A DNA stretch of 25,380 bases, from NCBI GenBank assembly GCA_937967955.1, contig CALBUB010000076.1, positions 1 to 25,380 of the forward strand, in the 5' to 3' direction. The notes beneath the pieces were generated by a model that was not told the origin of the DNA, did not search any database, and worked only from the letters and a program-made list of their open reading frames with translations. Source of the stretch: an uncultured Bacillota bacterium. GTDB lineage: Bacteria; Bacillota; Clostridia; Tissierellales; Tepidimicrobiaceae. Each line of letters begins with the position of its first letter. Position 1 is the first letter of the stretch. Made by a program: the position numbers and the translations under genes. This document shows positions 14,421 to 22,376 of the stretch, in pieces.

Positions 14421-15773
14421 GTGATTCCAATAGAAGATATAACATTAGGAAGAATTCCCCCTCATAGTCTTGAAGCAGAACAATCTGTACTTGGTGCAAT
14501 GATAATAGACAGGGAAGCAATTTATGCGGCAGTAGAACTACTCCAGCCTGAGGACTTCTATAAGGAAGCCAATAAGGAGATATTTGAAGCTATATTGAGC
14601 CTTTTCAATAGGAATGAACCAGTAGATATAATAACCCTTTCTGAAGAGTTAAAAAAGAGAGGGACTTTAGAAAATGTAGGTGGAGTTTCCTATTTAACTG
14701 ACTTATCTGGTGGAGTTGCCACAACTTCAAATATAAAATACTATTGTGAAATTGTAAAGGAAAAGGCTACTTTAAGAAGGCTAATTAAAACTTGTGATGA
14801 AATAATAACTAAGAGCTATGAAAGTGGCAATGATGTTAACAGTATCATAGAAGAAGCAGAAAAAGGTATATTTGACATAACTCAAGGTAGAAATAAAGAA
14901 AGTATCTATCCTATTAAAGATGTATTACTAGAGAGTTTTTCTAAAATAGAGGAGATGGCTGCCAAGGAGGGAGGGCTTACAGGCCTTACTACTGGCTTTA
15001 TAGATATTGATAATAAGCTATCTGGCTTACAAAAATCAGATCTTGTACTACTAGCAGCTAGACCCTCCATGGGAAAAACTGCCTTAGGAATAAATATTGC
15101 TACTAATGCAGCTATTAAGGCAGGAGCAATTGTAGCCATCTTTTCCTTAGAAATGTCAAAGGAGCAGCTTGTTCAGAGGATGATAAGCTCCGTAGCCCAT
15201 GTGGATTTACAGAAGATAATAAGTGGTAACCTGAATGAAGATGAATGGCTTAGGATTATTGATGCCATGGCCCCTCTGTCTAAGGCAAAAGTCTTTATAG
15301 ATGATACGGCAGGTATATCCTTAATGGAGATGAAGGCCAAGTGCAGAAGGCTTAAAATGGAGCAAGGTTTAGACCTAGTATTAATAGATTACTTACAGCT
15401 AATGCAGCTCCATGGCAGATATGAAAGTAGGCAGCAGGAAATTTCTGCCATATCAAGAGGCCTTAAAGCCTTGGCTAAAGAAATGGATTGTCCAGTACTT
15501 GCCCTATCCCAACTTTCCCGTGCTCCAGAATTGCGTGCTGACCATAGACCTATACTCTCAGACTTAAGAGAATCTGGTGCCATAGAGCAGGATGCGGATG
15601 TGGTAATGTTCCTATATAGAGATGAGTATTACCATGAAGATACAGATAAAAAGAATATAGGAGAAGTTATAATAGCAAAACATAGGAATGGTCCAACGGG
15701 AACTGTAGAATTAGTTTTCAAGAAAGAATTTACCAAGTTTTTAAACAAGGAGAACATTAGGGAAGAGATTTAA
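14421..15773 (+). CDS. dnaB: replicative DNA helicase DnaB
   Basis: 450 residues from the GTG at 14421. The N-terminal domain (to about 110) begins GRIPPHSLEAEQSVLGAM. The RecA-like helicase domain has Walker A ARPSMGKT (213-220), the DYLQLM Walker B region, LSQLSRAPE and the C-terminal LRESGAIEQDADVVMFLYR. It unwinds DNA at the fork as a hexamer loaded by the DnaC/DnaI-type protein encoded further on. The start is unclear. The GTG lies within the only Shine-Dalgarno, AGGGGTG (14417-14423). The next in-frame codon at ideal spacing is ATA (14430), which would give the common N-terminus EDITLGRIPP. I keep the GTG as the outer limit. No intein is visible. Confidence 0.95.
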   Translation: MIPIEDITLGRIPPHSLEAEQSVLGAMIIDREAIYAAVELLQPEDFYKEANKEIFEAILSLFNRNEPVDIITLSEELKKRGTLENVGGVSYLTDLSGGVATTSNIKYYCEIVKEKATLRRLIKTCDEIITKSYESGNDVNSIIEEAEKGIFDITQGRNKESIYPIKDVLLESFSKIEEMAAKEGGLTGLTTGFIDIDNKLSGLQKSDLVLLAARPSMGKTALGINIATNAAIKAGAIVAIFSLEMSKEQLVQRMISSVAHVDLQKIISGNLNEDEWLRIIDAMAPLSKAKVFIDDTAGISLMEMKAKCRRLKMEQGLDLVLIDYLQLMQLHGRYESRQQEISAISRGLKALAKEMDCPVLALSQLSRAPELRADHRPILSDLRESGAIEQDADVVMFLYRDEYYHEDTDKKNIGEVIIAKHRNGPTGTVELVFKKEFTKFLNKENIREEI

Positions 15774-15781
15774 GTATATTA

Positions 15782-16057
15782 ATAGGAGATATAATACAAT
15801 ACTATAAATTAGTATTAAAGAAGGGGCCAGTATTAGTAACTTTTGCTGTAGTTATGAAGATAAAAACACTACAACTACAATTCATATTTTATGGATACTG
15901 ACAGGAAAACGATTGTAGAAACTTCCAATAAGCCCTTTAAAATGTGTACTTAAAAGAAAGTAGTAAACTTGTGGAGTAACATGTAACTTCATTTTATGAA
16001 AAGGCAGTAGAATATGGAAAAGGCTTTGGTGAAAAGCTATTAAAGGAATACAAATAA
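15782..16057 (+). pseudogene. possible decayed gene relic in a 365-base gap
   Basis: The gap 15774-16138 has no intact gene. One frame reads protein-like stretches broken by stop codons. It begins IGDIIQYYKLVLKKGPVLVT (15782-15841), runs on to a stop near 15900, is interrupted again several times, and ends with SFYEKAVEYGKGFGEKLLKE before a TAA at 16055. All pieces are in the same frame, and the last looks like an amphipathic C-terminal helix. I cannot name the family. Chance is possible because the pieces are short. Confidence 0.3.
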
Positions 16058-16067
16058 ATTATTAGGC

Positions 16068-16109
16068 TAAAGAATACTTCGAAGAAGACTTTCTTCGAAG
16101 TATTCTTTA
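16068..16109. terminator. long perfect hairpin, probable terminator
   Basis: A 19-bp uninterrupted stem (16068-16086 / 16091-16109) has a four-base GACT loop. Each arm contains the palindrome TTCGAA. It is followed by only a short T/A run, so it may act as a terminator in both directions after dnaB and the relic, or as an mRNA-stabilising or RNase III-sensitive structure. It ends 29 bases before the next gene. Confidence 0.6.
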
Positions 16110-16138
16110 ATTAACATAAGGATGAAAGAGGGAAGCTT

Positions 16139-16780
16139 ATGGAATTGAAAGGGAATAGGATCAGAATTACTCCTATGAAATTGGAGGATGTATACAGCTT
16201 AAAAAAATGGGGAAGCCATGAAAATCCATTATTAGCAGATTATAATTTACCCCAGCTAAGTGACAAAGAGTTAAAAGAATGGTATTATTATAAGACAAAT
16301 AGGGCTAGGCAAAAATATTTTAGTGTCTTCAATGAAGAAAATAAAATGATTGGGTACTTTGGTATTAAACAGATAAGGAGAATACTCAAAGATGCTGTAT
16401 TGGGAATAGTATTTGATCCAAACTATGTAAATCAAGGTTATGGTACGGAAACTATTAGGACTTTTTTAGATTACTATTTTAATGTACTCAATATGAGAAA
16501 GCTGTACTTAGAGGTAACTAAATATAATAAAAGAGCATTAAGGTGTTATGAAAAAAGTGGCTTTAAAATAGTAGGAGAGTATTTGGATGAATTTTTCAAC
16601 CAGAATATTGATAGGAATAACCCTTATTTCCTCAGGGAACAATCTTCCTTTGTAATTAAAAAGGGAAAGATATATAATTATATATATAAAATGGAAATAG
16701 ATAAGAAAGCTTTTTTAGAAATGAGGGATAGGATTGAAGGAACAAAAGTTAAGGATAAAATTAGGCCAGTTACTAGGTAG
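16139..16780 (+). CDS. GNAT-family N-acetyltransferase (RimJ/RimL-like)
   Basis: 213 residues. The GNAT fold covers about 1-150. Motif A is VFDPNYVNQGYGTETI (91-106), which includes the acetyl-CoA pyrophosphate loop. Then comes motif B, NKRALRCYEKSGF (130-142), typical of RimL-like enzymes. The target is probably a protein N-terminus or a small amine and cannot be deduced. A tail of about 60 charged residues (151-213) goes beyond the usual fold. The ATG at 16139 follows GAGGG. The last 47 bases overlap the next gene in another frame, so part of the tail is encoded by double-use DNA. No close link to replication is known. Confidence 0.82.
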   Translation: MELKGNRIRITPMKLEDVYSLKKWGSHENPLLADYNLPQLSDKELKEWYYYKTNRARQKYFSVFNEENKMIGYFGIKQIRRILKDAVLGIVFDPNYVNQGYGTETIRTFLDYYFNVLNMRKLYLEVTKYNKRALRCYEKSGFKIVGEYLDEFFNQNIDRNNPYFLREQSSFVIKKGKIYNYIYKMEIDKKAFLEMRDRIEGTKVKDKIRPVTR

Positions 16781-17969
16781 CCTATCCTTTGCCTTAGATA
16801 TAGCAGAAAATAGATATTTTAACCATTCAAGAAGAACAGCATATATAGCTTATTGGCTAGCTAGAGAAATGGGCTTTAAAAAAGAGGATGTAATAAATAT
16901 ATATTTTGCATCCCTTGTCCACGATATAGGTATGGCAGGATATATGTCCAAGCATACAGTAATGGATATTCATACTAATGAGGTTTTAATAAGGGAACAT
17001 TGTTCCTATGGATATGAAATACTAGAAAAGCTTCCTATAGATGATAATATAAAAGAATATGTATTATACCATCATGAACAATGGGATGGCTCAGGACCTT
17101 TTGGTTTAAAGGCAGCTGAGATTCCATTAGCTTCTCAAATAATACACATGGCAGATTTCTTTGATGTTTACTATCTTAGGCTAGCAGAAGCCAAAGGGAA
17201 TATGGAAGAGTTTAGTAAACTAGATTTTGTAGCCAATTGGATAAATACATACAGAGATACTTATTTTAAAGGAGATATTTGTGATGCTTTCTTAACATTA
17301 ATAGAAAGGGAGAAATTCTGGTTTGATTTAAATTTTAGAAATATAGACCATATTTTAGATATGATAGAACCAGTTAAGGACATATATATAGACCTGGATG
17401 AGCTATACAAAATATCAGAAACCTTTTCTAAGCTAATAGACTATAAAAGCAAATTTACCTATCAGCACTCTAAGGGAATCTCCAATATTACACACGATTT
17501 TGCTACCTTTCTAGGTTATGAACCTATAATGGTCAGTAAGCTTACTATTGCTGCTAATCTCCATGATATTGGTAAGTTGGTAGTTCCCATATCCATACTT
17601 GAAAAGCCAGGAAAGCTTTCTGAGTCTGAATTCCAAATTATTAAATCCCATCCCTATTATACAAAGCTTATATTAAAGCAGATAGAAGGCATTGAAGATA
17701 TAGCAGAATGGGCTGGTAATCACCATGAAAAGTTAAATGGGAAGGGCTATCCAGAGAAATTGAAAGGAAGCCAGCTTACAAGGGAAGATGGAATAATAGC
17801 AATTGCTGATATATATCAAGCCTTAACAGAGGATAGGCCTTATAGGAAGGGCTTTGAGCCATCAGCTGCCATTAATATAATGATGGAGATGGCAGATAAA
17901 GGTGAACTGTCAAGGGACATGTTAAAGGACTTTAAACATTTTATAACCTATTCAGAGGTGTTAGTATGA
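16734..17969 (+). CDS. tandem HD / HD-GYP domain phosphohydrolase, probable c-di-GMP phosphodiesterase
   Basis: 411 residues with two HD domains and no membrane segment or receiver domain. The first (about 20-145) keeps all likely metal ligands: H31, H63-D64, H89, H113-H114 and D141. It has GPF where GYP is expected. The second (about 235-375) is a full HD-GYP: H245, H277-D278, H305, H330-H331, GYP at 338-340 and D359. HD-GYP proteins hydrolyse c-di-GMP; the first domain could be active or regulatory. The TTG at 16734 follows GAGGG by six bases and lies inside the acetyltransferase gene. The stop overlaps the dnaD start (ATGA). The tight coupling to dnaD and dnaC is unexpected for a signalling enzyme. 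Confidence 0.88.
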   Translation: MKEQKLRIKLGQLLGSLSFALDIAENRYFNHSRRTAYIAYWLAREMGFKKEDVINIYFASLVHDIGMAGYMSKHTVMDIHTNEVLIREHCSYGYEILEKLPIDDNIKEYVLYHHEQWDGSGPFGLKAAEIPLASQIIHMADFFDVYYLRLAEAKGNMEEFSKLDFVANWINTYRDTYFKGDICDAFLTLIEREKFWFDLNFRNIDHILDMIEPVKDIYIDLDELYKISETFSKLIDYKSKFTYQHSKGISNITHDFATFLGYEPIMVSKLTIAANLHDIGKLVVPISILEKPGKLSESEFQIIKSHPYYTKLILKQIEGIEDIAEWAGNHHEKLNGKGYPEKLKGSQLTREDGIIAIADIYQALTEDRPYRKGFEPSAAINIMMEMADKGELSRDMLKDFKHFITYSEVLV

Positions 17970-19063
17970 ACTTCTTTTTAGAAACTACCGATATAGATTT
18001 AGGTGATACACCAGTAGAAAACATATTTATAAACGATTATATGCCTATGGCTAATGGAACTTATGTAAAAGTATACCTATTAGGCTATAAGTATGCCTAT
18101 GATAGGGATAACAATATATCCGTAGATAATGAAACTATTGCTAAAAATTTGAACATGCCTCTTACTGAAGTCTTGGAAGCATGGGACTTTTGGGAGAAAA
18201 AAGGAATAATTAAAAAGATATATGTAGATGAAAATGATAAATTTAATTATAGGGTAAAGTTTTTAAGCTTAAAACAGCTATATATAAAAAATAATTATAG
18301 GCCTATTAGCCCTCAAGATAATATGCCTAGTAAGGCTTATACTTCTACAGTAGATGATTTACTAGAAGCCAACCGAAATCCAGCTATAAATAATATGTTT
18401 AAAAATATAGACTATATTATGAGAAGGCCCCTAAGCCCTAATGAGAAAAATAGGGTATTAGAATGGATATTCAATTACAATATGAATCCAGATATTATAG
18501 AAAAGGCCTTTTTCTATAGTGTAGAAAAGAAAGGAATAAGGAAAATAAGCTATGTTGAAGGGATAATTAGAAACTGGTATGATGAAGGTATAACAAACGT
18601 AGAAGCTTTACAAGAATATTTAAAAGTCAACAATGAAAAGTATTATAGGTATGAAAGAGTGATGAAGTATTTAGGCCAAGGAAATAGGAATCCTACTGAA
18701 AGCGAGATGAAAGTTATAGATAAATGGTTTGAAGAGTATAATTTCTCTATGGAACTGGTACTTAAGGGCTGTGAAAATTCTAGAAAAACTTCAAATCCAA
18801 GCATCAACTACATTGATGGCATCTTAACTTCCTGGTATGAAAAGGGAATTAGAAGTGTGGAAGAAATAGAAATTAAGGATAAGCTTCCTGAAAGAAAACA
18901 GGAAAGAAAAACTACAACTACTGTAAGAAAGGCTGCTCCAAATAGATTCCACAATTTTGAACAGAGGACTTCAAAATATACTGCCCAAGAGCTAGAAGAG
19001 ATAGCTAGGAGAAAAAGAGAGCAATACTACTTTAATAAAAAAGGAGAAGTAAGTGATGTATAG
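17966..19063 (+). CDS. DnaD domain primosome protein
   Basis: 365 residues. An N-terminal winged-helix region (about 30-105) is followed by two DnaD/DnaB_2 repeats (about 145-215 and 230-300). Each ends with the conserved YxxxIxxxW block (SYVEGIIRNWYDEG at 195-208; NYIDGILTSWYEKG at 281-294). A basic tail of about 60 residues follows. Proteins of this type remodel DNA at the origin or a restart fork and help load the replicative helicase. The ATG overlaps the HD-GYP stop by four bases, and the gene overlaps the start of the loader gene that follows, so all three are probably translated in a coupled way. Whether it does the job of DnaD or of Bacillus DnaB cannot be told from domains alone. Confidence 0.9.
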   Translation: MNFFLETTDIDLGDTPVENIFINDYMPMANGTYVKVYLLGYKYAYDRDNNISVDNETIAKNLNMPLTEVLEAWDFWEKKGIIKKIYVDENDKFNYRVKFLSLKQLYIKNNYRPISPQDNMPSKAYTSTVDDLLEANRNPAINNMFKNIDYIMRRPLSPNEKNRVLEWIFNYNMNPDIIEKAFFYSVEKKGIRKISYVEGIIRNWYDEGITNVEALQEYLKVNNEKYYRYERVMKYLGQGNRNPTESEMKVIDKWFEEYNFSMELVLKGCENSRKTSNPSINYIDGILTSWYEKGIRSVEEIEIKDKLPERKQERKTTTTVRKAAPNRFHNFEQRTSKYTAQELEEIARRKREQYYFNKKGEVSDV

Positions 19064-20042
19064 TGATATTTTAAGGGAAGTTTTGAAGGAGTACGAAAAG
19101 AAGAGGGATAGAGCAATTTATGAACAGAAGCTAAGGATTAAAGCAGTCTATGAAAAGGTGCCAGAAATAAAAAGGATAGATGAAGAGATTACTAAAACAG
19201 GACTTATTATTACTAAAGCTATAATCAATGAGCCAGAAAACTATGAGGAACAATTACTCCAAGCTAAAAAGAGATTAGAAAGGCTTAAAATGGAAAAAGC
19301 TTGTTTGCTTACTGATAATAATATACCAACAGACTATTTAGATGTAAAATATGAATGTGAAAAGTGTAAGGATTCTGGCTTTATGCCAAATGGGGAACAA
19401 TGCAGCTGTCTTAAACAAGCCCTCATAAATAAAGCCTATAATATGTCTAATTTAAAGGATATATTAGAAAAACAAAATTTTGATACCTTTGATATAAATA
19501 TATTTCCCGATGAAAAATTTGAAGACGAACCTTTAACTCCAAGAGAGAATATGATGTATATATTGAGCATATGTGAAGGCTTTGTAGCCAATTTTGATGA
19601 GAATAATGAAGAAAATCTATTGTTCTATGGCACTACAGGATTAGGTAAGACTTTCATGTGTAGTTGCATAGCAAAAGCTTTATTAGACAAGGGTAAAATA
19701 GTCATATATCAAACGGCCTTTAAGATACTAGAGATAATAGAAAGGCGTAAATTTGGTAGTAATGGAGACAGGTTTAATAATCAGGAGTACGATTTACTCT
19801 TTGATGCGGACCTTCTAATTATTGACGATTTAGGAACGGAAATTTCTAATACCTTCACTAATGCTGAAATATTTAACATAGTAAATACAAGAATATTGGA
19901 TAGGAAAAAAACCATCATATCAACTAATTTATCTCCTAAGGAGATTTCAGAAAGCTATTCAGACAGGATCTTTTCAAGGGTATTTGAAAAGTTTATCCCT
20001 ATAAAGTTCTTTGGGCCAGACTTAAGATGGGAAGCCAGGTAA
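19056..20042 (+). CDS. DnaC/DnaI-type helicase loader ATPase
   Basis: 328 residues. The coiled-coil N-terminus (1-90) would contact the helicase. Next is a four-cysteine zinc knuckle (C101, C104, C116, C118; pattern CEKCKDSG...CSC) and an AAA+ core with Walker A GTTGLGKT (192-199), Walker B LLIIDDLG (253-260) and sensor-1 region STN (289-291). This is the DnaI/DnaC arrangement: it opens the DnaB ring and loads it on ssDNA with DnaD. The ATG at 19056 is used; a GTG three bases earlier is also possible. The Shine-Dalgarno is AAGGAG (19041-19046). The start overlaps the end of dnaD by eight bases. Confidence 0.93.
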   Translation: MYSDILREVLKEYEKKRDRAIYEQKLRIKAVYEKVPEIKRIDEEITKTGLIITKAIINEPENYEEQLLQAKKRLERLKMEKACLLTDNNIPTDYLDVKYECEKCKDSGFMPNGEQCSCLKQALINKAYNMSNLKDILEKQNFDTFDINIFPDEKFEDEPLTPRENMMYILSICEGFVANFDENNEENLLFYGTTGLGKTFMCSCIAKALLDKGKIVIYQTAFKILEIIERRKFGSNGDRFNNQEYDLLFDADLLIIDDLGTEISNTFTNAEIFNIVNTRILDRKKTIISTNLSPKEISESYSDRIFSRVFEKFIPIKFFGPDLRWEAR

Positions 20043-20070
20043 ATGCTATGTGTTTGAAAGGAGAATCCAT

Positions 20071-20595
20071 GTGAAGGCCTGGGAAAGAAGAGAGAATATA
20101 CTCAATGATTTGAAAAAAAGCCCTGGTCCCATAAAAGGGACGGAACTGGCTGAAAGATACAATGTAACAAGGCAAGTAATAGTACAGGATGTGGCCCTTT
20201 TAAGGGCTAGGGGAGAAAATATATTAGCTACACCACAAGGCTACTTGCTTCCCAAAATAGTAGAAGAGAACAAGATAGTGAAAAAGATAGTATGCAAACA
20301 TGGAAGTTATGATGAAATAGAAGAAGAACTTATGACCATAGTAGATTTGGGAGGTAAGATTATAGATGTAATAGTTGAACACCCTGTATATGGAGAGCTT
20401 AGAGGCTCTCTTCAGATCAGTTCCCGCTTGGATTTAGAAGAATTTATGGCCAGTTTAAGAAAAACTAAAGCAGAGCCTTTATCAACCCTAACAGATGGAG
20501 TTCATCTCCATACTATAGAAACTGGGGACGAAGAGGCTTTTAAAAGGATAAAGAAAGCTCTTAAAGATAAGGGCTATCTAATAGATGAGGATTAA
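20071..20595 (+). CDS. niaR: NiaR-type transcriptional repressor (HTH plus 3H domain)
   Basis: 174 residues. The N-terminal winged HTH (about 1-60) contains TELAERYNVTRQVIVQDVAL and ILATPQGYLL. The C-terminal 3H domain (about 70-172) has conserved histidines at 78, 104, 145 and 147. These bind a divalent metal that helps sense niacin. NiaR proteins repress NAD-synthesis or niacin-uptake genes when nicotinic acid is available; none of those targets is in the window. The frame is open from a GTG at 20050, but AAAGGAG lies just before the GTG at 20071, which gives the family N-terminus KAWERRENIL. Last gene of the dnaD-dnaC run. Confidence 0.9.
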   Translation: MKAWERRENILNDLKKSPGPIKGTELAERYNVTRQVIVQDVALLRARGENILATPQGYLLPKIVEENKIVKKIVCKHGSYDEIEEELMTIVDLGGKIIDVIVEHPVYGELRGSLQISSRLDLEEFMASLRKTKAEPLSTLTDGVHLHTIETGDEEAFKRIKKALKDKGYLIDED

Positions 20596-20603
20596 GTAAT
20601 TTA

Positions 20604-20632
20604 TTGATATTTAAAAAAAATTGTGGTATACT
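20604..20632 (+). promoter_or_regulatory. promoter of the serS T-box transcript
   Basis: TTGATA (20604-20609), exactly 17 bases, then TATACT (20627-20632), just past the niaR stop codon. The start point should be near 20639, giving a leader of about 250 bases. Confidence 0.85.
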
Positions 20633-20639
20633 AATTAGT

Positions 20640-20842
20640 AAAATTTCACATTAAAGCGATGAAGGGACCAAGTAGATAATAAGGACCCTTTTCAGAGAGC
20701 CAATGGTTGGTGGAAATTGGCAAGGGCTTATTATCGAATCCAGCCTGGAGCTAATACTTTTACGAGTGAACCGAAAGGTTAACTAGGGTGGCAACGCGGG
20801 AGCAACTCTCGTCCCTAAAATTTTAGGGATGGGAGTTTTTTT
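20640..20842 (+). promoter_or_regulatory. T-box riboswitch, serine (UCC specifier)
   Basis: Stem I carries the AGTAGA loop-E-type strand near 20672. The opposite strand has CGAATCCAG, where TCC (20739-20741) is the specifier, a serine codon read by tRNA-Ser(GGA). The apical part has AGAGA and TGGTTGGTG. The T-box AGGGTGGCAACGCGGG is at 20785-20800. Its TGGC (20789-20792) pairs with an uncharged GCCA end, which fits the G discriminator of tRNA-Ser (seen in the tRNA at 24724). The terminator is a long stem (20805-20820 / 20821-20836) followed by a run of T. Uncharged tRNA-Ser should switch it on and raise serS expression. Confidence 0.95.
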
Positions 20843-20887
20843 AATGAAAGTGGAATTTATAAATACATATATAGGAGGAGGGATAAA

Positions 20888-22162
20888 ATGCTTGATATTA
20901 GACGCATAAGGAGTAACCCAGAATACGTAAAAGAGGCTTTAAGTAAAAGGAATAAAGACTATCCTATTGACAAAGTGTTAGAAATTGACAAAGAAAGAAG
21001 AAGCCTTATAACTGAAATGGAGCAGATGAAGGCAAGGCAGAATCAAGTATCTAAGGAAATTCCAAAACTAAAGAAGGAAGGAAAAGACGTATCTGAAGTA
21101 GTAGAAGAGATGAGGAAGTTATCAGATACTATTAAAGAATTAGATGGCCAGGTTAAAGAATTGGATAACCAGTTGAGAGATTTACTATTAGGAATTCCTA
21201 ATATTCCTCATGAATCGGTAGTAGAAGGGGAAACTGATGAGGATAATGTGGAAGTAAGAAAATGGGGAGAACCTACTAAATTTGCTTTTGAGCCAAAAGC
21301 CCACTGGGATTTAGGAGTAGAATTAGGAATTTTAGATTTTGAAAGGGCTTCCAAGCTAACAGGAGCTAGATTTTCTCTCTTTAAAGGAAAGGGAGCTATG
21401 CTTGAAAGAGCTTTAATAAACTTTATGCTAGATTTGCATACAAGTGAACATGGTTATACTGAAATGCTACCTCCCTTTATGGTTAATAGGGATAGTATGA
21501 TAGGTACAGGACAGCTTCCAAAATTTGAAGAAGATATGTTCCATTTGCCAAGTAAAGATTATTTCCTAGTTCCAACGGCAGAAGTACCCTTAACAAATTA
21601 CTACAGGGATGAAATACTAGATGAAGATATGCTACCTGTATACTTAACAGCTTATACTCCATGTTTTAGGCAGGAGGCTGGCTCTGCTGGTAGAGATACA
21701 AGGGGACTTATTAGGAACCATCAATTTGATAAGGTAGAATTGGTTAAATTCTCTAAACCAGAGACATCCTATGATGAATTAGAAACCTTAACCAACAGTG
21801 CAGAAGAAGTACTCAAGAGATTAGGCCTTCCCTATAGAGTTGTTATGCTATGTACTGGAGATTTAGGCTTTTCTGCAGCAAAAACTTATGATATAGAAGT
21901 ATGGATGCCAAGCTATGGCCGTTATGTAGAAATATCCTCCTGCAGTAACTTTGAGGATTATCAAGCAAGGCGTGCTAATATAAGGTTTAGAAGGAAGGAT
22001 ACTAAGAAGGTAGAATTTGTTCATACATTGAACGGTTCAGGCTTAGCTGTTGGTAGGACCTTTGCAGCCTTAATAGAAAATTACCAGCAAGAAGATGGTT
22101 CTATAGTAATTCCTGAAGCCTTAAGGCCTTACATGGGAGGCTTAGAGAAGATAACTAAATAG
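20888..22162 (+). CDS. serS: seryl-tRNA synthetase
   Basis: 424 residues, the normal bacterial length. A long coiled-coil arm (about 27-100) grips the long variable arm of tRNA-Ser. The class II core follows: TAEVPLTN (230-237), motif 2 around FRQEAGSAGRDTRGLIRNHQ (260-279) and motif 3 around NGSGLAVGRTFAALIENYQ (382-400). It charges tRNA-Ser and tRNA-Sec with serine; the latter would matter if the organism makes selenoproteins. The ATG at 20888 follows AGGAGGAG. Controlled by the T-box leader just upstream; a terminator follows. Confidence 0.98.
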   Translation: MLDIRRIRSNPEYVKEALSKRNKDYPIDKVLEIDKERRSLITEMEQMKARQNQVSKEIPKLKKEGKDVSEVVEEMRKLSDTIKELDGQVKELDNQLRDLLLGIPNIPHESVVEGETDEDNVEVRKWGEPTKFAFEPKAHWDLGVELGILDFERASKLTGARFSLFKGKGAMLERALINFMLDLHTSEHGYTEMLPPFMVNRDSMIGTGQLPKFEEDMFHLPSKDYFLVPTAEVPLTNYYRDEILDEDMLPVYLTAYTPCFRQEAGSAGRDTRGLIRNHQFDKVELVKFSKPETSYDELETLTNSAEEVLKRLGLPYRVVMLCTGDLGFSAAKTYDIEVWMPSYGRYVEISSCSNFEDYQARRANIRFRRKDTKKVEFVHTLNGSGLAVGRTFAALIENYQQEDGSIVIPEALRPYMGGLEKITK

Positions 22163-22174
22163 TGTTGAGTTTCG

Positions 22175-22197
22175 GGCTAACCATAGGTTAGCCTTTT
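22175..22197 (+). terminator. serS terminator
   Basis: A perfect 8-bp stem, GGCTAACC (22175-22182) / GGTTAGCC (22186-22193), with loop ATA, followed by four T. It starts 12 bases after the serS stop. The rest of the gap to 22376 holds no gene, only a small AAAGCC-A-GGCTTT palindrome (22252-22264) and a TATAAT (22341-22346) that may be the -10 of the next gene. Confidence 0.85.
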
Positions 22198-22376
22198 GTT
22201 ATGTACTTTATTAAAGTAATAGCATTATATAAAGGTTTTGCCTTTTATTCCAAAGCCAGGCTTTCTCCTTTATACATGAGGAATTTAGCTATATGTCTTA
22301 ATACTGTAGTTTTAAAGAATAAAAGCTGTTAACCTAAACATATAATATTAAGAAAAAGACTTTGGGAGGCAAGGCA

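Noticed and set aside
16734..16780. A frameshifted single gene joining the acetyltransferase and HD-GYP regions
   Set aside because: Each protein is a complete domain with its own start signals; no acetyltransferase-HD fusion family is known to me.
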